Source: Oceanospirillum sp048268485
GTDB taxonomy: Bacteria; Pseudomonadota; Gammaproteobacteria; Pseudomonadales; Halomonadaceae
NCBI GenBank assembly: GCA_048268485.1
Contig: JBLWVL010000005.1
Span: 1-64,000 of the forward strand
DNA length: 64,000 nucleotides
Reading direction: 5' to 3'
The position numbers were made by a program, and so were the translations under genes. This document shows positions 60,626-64,000 of this stretch, piece by piece (positions within the stretch are counted from its first letter, which is position 1; each line of letters starts with the position of its first letter). Below the pieces are notes generated by a model. That model ran no database searches, was not told the DNA's origin, and saw only the letters and a list, made by a program, of their open reading frames with translations.

Positions 60626-61057
60626 ATGAGCAAAAATTCCTTTGTTCGTTGTGTGTTAATCAGTGTGGTGATGGCTGTTGTTGGGCCGTTTATTCTCGAC
60701 CTGGCAACTCAGGCCGGAGAACAGGGATTGCGTGCTAGCGGAAATTATGTACCGGCGGCCGTGATCTTTTTTCTGACCACCTTCTTAGGCACTGCGGTTT
60801 TGAACTACCTGACGCCTCAGTTAGCAAATATTGCTAACGATGAGAACGATGATCGTGAAATGGGGACCGTTAAATGGTTTAACGTTTCCAAAGGCTTTGG
60901 TTTTATTACCCGTGATTCCGGTGGTGATGTATTTGTTCACTTTCGTTCGATTCGTGGTACCGGCCATCGTTCTCTGGCAGAGGGGCAGCGTGTTCGTTTT
61001 GCTATTATCCAGAGTGACAAGGGTATGCAAGCTGAGGATGTGACTGTTATCAGCTGA
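60626..61057 (+). CDS. Membrane-anchored cold-shock-domain protein
   Basis: The 143-residue protein has two predicted membrane helices (CVLISVVMAVVGPFILDLA; AAVIFFLTTFLGTAVLNYL, residues about 9-28 and 44-63). A complete cold-shock domain follows (residues about 79-143) with the RNA-binding motifs GTVKWFNVSKGFGFI and VFVHFRSI. Typical CspA proteins are only about 70 residues and soluble. This one tethers the RNA-binding domain to the inner membrane. The regulatory region upstream holds the candidate structured RNA at 60426-60516. Confidence 0.9.
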   Translation: MSKNSFVRCVLISVVMAVVGPFILDLATQAGEQGLRASGNYVPAAVIFFLTTFLGTAVLNYLTPQLANIANDENDDREMGTVKWFNVSKGFGFITRDSGGDVFVHFRSIRGTGHRSLAEGQRVRFAIIQSDKGMQAEDVTVIS

Positions 61058-61083
61058 GGCCTGATGTAATTTAGTTCTGAAAG

Positions 61084-61110
61084 TACCCGGTTTATGCCGG
61101 GTATTTTTTT
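61084..61110 (+). terminator. Terminator after the cold-shock gene
   Basis: TACCCGG (61084-61090) pairs with CCGGGTA (61097-61103), followed by a seven-T run. Confidence 0.88.
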
Positions 61111-61176
61111 GCCTGTTTCTCAGTGGCTTGACTATGCTGTTATAGAGGTTGTTTTTTCTGCAGCAGGAGGCTGTTC

Positions 61177-61593
61177 GTGTCGGCACCCCTTCCTGATATT
61201 CCTTTTCCTGTACGTAGGCCCTGCCCTCAGGGTATTTGTATTTGTGGTCATAAGGCACTATTGGAGCATGGTGCCGGTGATATCCGCATCCTTCGTCTTA
61301 CACTGACAGAAGAAAAGCGATTGATCGAACGACTGGAGGCGGTCTACGATTTTGATGATCTGCAGAAAATGCTGCATCTGATGGACAAGCAGTTGGGAAT
61401 AAAGCTGACAATCTCACCTGGCCATACTGAGGTCCGCAGTAGCCGAGGGTTGGAGATAAAATTTCAGGAACAGCCAGGGCTATGCCGAAAGACGCAAAAA
61501 AAGATTCCGGCTGCGATACGTCGCTGTCTGGCTGATAAACCCGAAATTTTGTATCGCCTGCTCGACAGCTTCGATCTTTTTCGGGTGTTATGA
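61177..61593 (+). CDS. Uncharacterised conserved-type protein with N-terminal cysteines
   Basis: The 138-residue soluble protein begins at a GTG with AGGAGG upstream. It has a Cys/His-containing N-terminus (CPQGICICGHKALLEHGAGD), suggestive of a metal or disulfide site, and a C-terminal basic helix (CRKTQKKIPAAIRRCLADKP). Similar proteins occur in pseudomonads as hypothetical proteins. No function is known to me. Confidence 0.65.
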   Translation: MSAPLPDIPFPVRRPCPQGICICGHKALLEHGAGDIRILRLTLTEEKRLIERLEAVYDFDDLQKMLHLMDKQLGIKLTISPGHTEVRSSRGLEIKFQEQPGLCRKTQKKIPAAIRRCLADKPEILYRLLDSFDLFRVL

Positions 61594-61644
61594 TATTGCA
61601 CTCTATGAGCAGGGCTTGTGGGCACAGGTCATGTATGCGGTATA

Positions 61645-61678
61645 TAAAAAGCCGGAGCAGTCTGACTTCGGCCTTTTG
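61645..61678. terminator. Hairpin between convergent genes
   Basis: GCCGGAG pairs with CTTCGGC (7 base pairs, one G-U), flanked by an A-run on one side and CTTTTG on the other. It probably serves both neighbours. Confidence 0.5.
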
Positions 61679-61704
61679 TTGAGTACCTGTTCAATAGCTG
61701 AGCT

Positions 61705-62094
61705 TCAGTCCGGCCAGCTGATCTCGCCTTCACCTTTCTTGCTGATTTGCCACCAGAGGTCTATGGCTTGGTCCGGTTCCCAGGAACCCACTGAGCAACG
61801 GATGGTGCGATTAAAGAAAGCAAAGGCTGCCCTTGCGCACTCTATATCGGTTGCCCAGCCACTTTCCGGACTGTCGAACCAGATGCTCCAGTATTTACCA
61901 GCAGCTTTTTCTACCACATGAACAGGTACATCGGTGCCATCAGCTTTAACCGCCTGATAGAGCAGAGTGCGTTTATCCAGGCGTTTAGGTTCGGAATAGT
62001 TGGCGAAGAGCTCTTTAAACCAGCTTTCGATGGTTTCCAGATCCGGGTTCTGCACGTAGATTTCAATATCGGGAAAAGCTTCAGTTGTCATCAT
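61705..62094 (-). CDS. Uncharacterised small protein
   Basis: The 129-residue soluble protein (MMTTEAFPDIEIYVQNPDLE) is Trp-rich (WSIWFDSPESGWATDIECAR; SVGSWEPDQAIDLWWQIS). No domain is recognised. Its start overlaps the end of the upstream membrane-protein gene by 14 bases, so the two are probably translationally coupled downstream of dapE. Confidence 0.65.
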   Translation of the reverse strand: MMTTEAFPDIEIYVQNPDLETIESWFKELFANYSEPKRLDKRTLLYQAVKADGTDVPVHVVEKAAGKYWSIWFDSPESGWATDIECARAAFAFFNRTIRCSVGSWEPDQAIDLWWQISKKGEGEISWPD

Positions 62095-62392
62095 TTTGAT
62101 CCGTTCTTTTTTCTGAGCGGGATGGTTTATCTACATCCGTACTCAGAAAGCGATAAATACGAAAAGCACTTAAGCCAAGATACCCCAGCAGCCCAAGCAT
62201 TGCGCCTATTCCCATGGTGATTAAGGAAAGCAGAGCTACCAGTTCACGGCGCAACGGCTCCAGGTGAGTGGCACCTTCAGCCCACATCAGCATACCTGCA
62301 CCAACAAAAAAAATAATGGTGCCTATGGTCACCCGCCGTAGGTTCAGGCGGGTATCCTGCGACATCTTGATCAGGCGTTGTTTCAGGCTCAT
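62081..62392 (-). CDS. Small two-helix membrane protein
   Basis: The 103-residue protein has two hydrophobic helices (VTIGTIIFFVGAGMLMWAEG and LVALLSLITMGIGAMLGLLG) and a charged C-terminus. The start is 8 bases after the dapE stop and its end overlaps the next gene by 14 bases. The role is unknown. Confidence 0.65.
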   Translation of the reverse strand: MSLKQRLIKMSQDTRLNLRRVTIGTIIFFVGAGMLMWAEGATHLEPLRRELVALLSLITMGIGAMLGLLGYLGLSAFRIYRFLSTDVDKPSRSEKRTDQNDDN

Positions 62393-62399
62393 GTCGGTA

Positions 62400-63548
62400 T
62401 CAGGTTAGCAGGCGAGTCATAATACCCTGATAGATGCCGGTCAGTTTGTTCAGGTCATCCGCCAGAATATGTTCGTTCACCTTGTGAATGGTGGCGTTAC
62501 AGGGGCCTAACTCAACGACCTGAGTTCCGGTTGGGGCAATAAAACGACCATCGGAGGTACCACCAGATGTGGATAACTCTGCTGTGATATTCGTGGCTTC
62601 CAAAATGGCGTCTCGGCAGGCATCTACCAGGTCACCTTCCGGGGTCAGGAATGGCAGGCCATTCAGTGTCCACTGCAGATCGTATTCCAGCTCATGTTTA
62701 TCCAGAATACCGTGGACACGCTGTTTGATCTGATCAGCAGTTAGTTCAGTGGAGAAGCGGAAGTTAAATACCACTTCAACATCACCGGGAATCACATTGG
62801 TGGCACCTGTACCGCCATTGATGTTGGAGATCTGGAAGCTGGTGGCAGGGAAGTATTCGTTGCCCTCATCCCAGTGCTCAGTGGAGAGCTCGGCCAGTGC
62901 CGGTGCAATCTGGTGGATCGGGTTTCGGGCCAGGTGTGGATAAGCGACGTGCCCCTGAATACCTTTTACCAGGAGTTTAGCGCCCAGAGAACCACGGCGA
63001 CCATTCTTGATGATATCGCCGGTATGGTGGGTGCTGGATGGCTCTCCAACGATACACCAGGACATTTTTTCATTGCGGGCTTCAAGGTGTTCAACCACCT
63101 TCACTGTACCATTAACAGCGGGGCCCTCTTCATCTGAGGTGATCAGAAAAGCGATAGAACCCTTGTGATTTGGGTGGTTGGCAACAAATTCCTCACAGGC
63201 GACAACCATAGAGGCCAGGCTACCCTTCATATCCGCCGCACCGCGACCATAGAGCATGCCCTTTTCATCAATGACTGGCTCAAAGGGGGCGTGTTTCCAG
63301 TTGGCTTCAGGGCCAGTGGGTACGACATCAGTATGACCAGCAAAAGCCAGGATAGGCTCTTCAGTGCCTCGCCGGGCCCAAAAGTTATCCACATCGCCAA
63401 AACGCAGGCGCTCAACCGTGAAGCCAATAGCCTCCAGACGTCTGATCATCAGCTCCTGGCATCCGGCATCTTCCGGTGTAACAGAGCGGCGGCTGATAAG
63501 GTCGAAGGCGAGTTGTAGTGTCGGCGTCAACGCTTCGGTCTGGGACAT
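62400..63548 (-). CDS. dapE: Succinyl-diaminopimelate desuccinylase
   Basis: DapE is the dizinc M20 hydrolase that releases LL-diaminopimelate for lysine and peptidoglycan synthesis. Its metal and catalytic blocks are visible: FAGHTDVVPTG, GRGAADMKGSLA, SDEEGPAVNG and a C-terminal GTSDGRFIAPTGTQVVELGP. It has 382 residues. The probable dapD gene lies just upstream on the same strand. Confidence 0.96.
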   Translation of the reverse strand: MSQTEALTPTLQLAFDLISRRSVTPEDAGCQELMIRRLEAIGFTVERLRFGDVDNFWARRGTEEPILAFAGHTDVVPTGPEANWKHAPFEPVIDEKGMLYGRGAADMKGSLASMVVACEEFVANHPNHKGSIAFLITSDEEGPAVNGTVKVVEHLEARNEKMSWCIVGEPSSTHHTGDIIKNGRRGSLGAKLLVKGIQGHVAYPHLARNPIHQIAPALAELSTEHWDEGNEYFPATSFQISNINGGTGATNVIPGDVEVVFNFRFSTELTADQIKQRVHGILDKHELEYDLQWTLNGLPFLTPEGDLVDACRDAILEATNITAELSTSGGTSDGRFIAPTGTQVVELGPCNATIHKVNEHILADDLNKLTGIYQGIMTRLLT

Positions 63549-63941
63549 GGGTAGGTGTTCCTGTGGTTGGCTGGCTAAACAATAGGGTTTCTGGCTACTT
63601 ATAATCAGCCCGCCATGATACCGGAAAGAGATGGTCTTGTAATGAGGCAGGCTGTCCGGGAGTTTTCTTACGGATCGCAGGACTGCCGAAAGGCATGTTT
63701 AGCCTTATCAGCGGTATGCTAGGCTCTGATTTGAGATTGATCTGTTCAAAAAATAACCATATTTCTATATGTGGCATAAATGCGACAGTTCGTGGAGTTA
63801 TCTCCAGTTTATCCACAGTAGTTTTTATCGCAGCTGTGGGTAAGTCTTTCTTATCTGGTTTCAAAGCAGAAGGTTCTGGAATAAAAAAACGGCGCCTGTA
63901 TTTAGCAGGCCCCGTTTTTATCGTGTAATGTCACTGGGTAC
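63549..63941. other. Gap between dapE and the probable dapD end
   Basis: These 393 bases contain no gene I can support. Open frames here lack ribosome sites and homology. A terminator lies at 63885-63919, and the dapE promoter presumably lies within. Confidence 0.35.
63885..63919 (-). terminator. Terminator of the probable dapD gene
   Basis: AAAAACGG-C-GCCTG (63885-63898) pairs with CAGGC-C-CCGTTTTT (63906-63919), with a single C-C mismatch and T-runs on either strand. Confidence 0.8.
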
Positions 63942-64000
63942 TTAGTTGTTGGCGTGTAATGCTTCGTTCAGCTCGATCGCTGTTTTGTTGGTCAGGCATT
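63942..64000 (-). CDS. dapD: Probable C-terminus of DapD, cut by window edge
   Basis: Only 19 codons are visible, reading CLTNKTAIELNEALHANN then stop at 63942. The ELNEALHAN ending resembles the long proteobacterial tetrahydrodipicolinate N-succinyltransferase, and the place next to dapE fits. The identity rests on this short tail. Confidence 0.45.
   Translation of the reverse strand, partial: CLTNKTAIELNEALHANN

Noticed and set aside
63595..63928. Open frames in both directions between dapE and the probable dapD
   Set aside because: No ribosome sites or family features, and they overlap each other and a terminator.
1..64000. CRISPR arrays, prophage structural genes, rRNA genes, replication origin
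   Set aside because: No spaced direct-repeat array, phage gene block, rRNA sequence or origin-like box cluster was seen anywhere in the window.

Overview
The window looks like the chromosome of an aerobic, motile, marine-type gammaproteobacterium, most likely Oceanospirillales/Oceanospirillaceae-like. That assignment is inference from gene content and order: a PA3496-family protein, a DUF3422 protein, yajC-secD-secF after queA-tgt, and the block ndk-rlmN-pilW-rodZ-ispG-hisS-yfgM-bamB-der. Most of it is ordinary core genome, with one clearly accessory segment at about 12.6-18.1 kb.

Layout. 0-8.2 kb: a truncated YjiH-type membrane protein, a MATE efflux pump with a divergent MerR regulator, a lone flagellin gene with a sigma-28 promoter, a chemoreceptor, a FecR-domain protein and a YgjP-like metallopeptidase. 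8.2-12.6 kb: a folate-independent methionine synthase pair (mesD plus the DUF1852 gene mesX), divergent from a phenol-hydroxylase-type FAD monooxygenase. 12.6-18.1 kb: an AT-richer island holding a DUF4411 remnant, a probable IS256-type transposase remnant and a two-gene McrBC-related module (coiled-coil AAA+ ATPase plus DUF2357/PD-(D/E)XK nuclease), ending beside a tRNA-Leu(CAA) gene.

18.3-31 kb: tRNA modification (queA, tgt, trmJ, rlmN), protein export (yajC, secD, secF), a SuhB homologue that has lost its metal-binding residues, and a reduced isc locus (iscR, iscS, iscA) without iscU, hscBA or fdx. 31-44 kb: pilW, rodZ, ispG, hisS, yfgM, bamB, der, two uncharacterised genes, prfB with its programmed +1 frameshift, and lysS. 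44-54 kb: transporters and a K+ channel-like protein, nsrR, and assorted conserved small proteins. 54-64 kb: an SGNH esterase divergent from a YbbA/YbbP-type ABC system, DUF3422, bolA, slyX, a membrane-anchored cold-shock-domain protein, and dapE with the probable end of dapD.

The strongest leads are the McrBC-like module at the tRNA-adjacent island, the stripped isc locus whose cysteine desulfurase also lacks the IscU-docking tail, and the pseudo-phosphatase SuhB. Smaller leads are the membrane-tethered cold-shock protein with a structured leader or small RNA upstream, and several palindromic promoter elements. All family calls are from reading the sequence. No database search or folding program was run.
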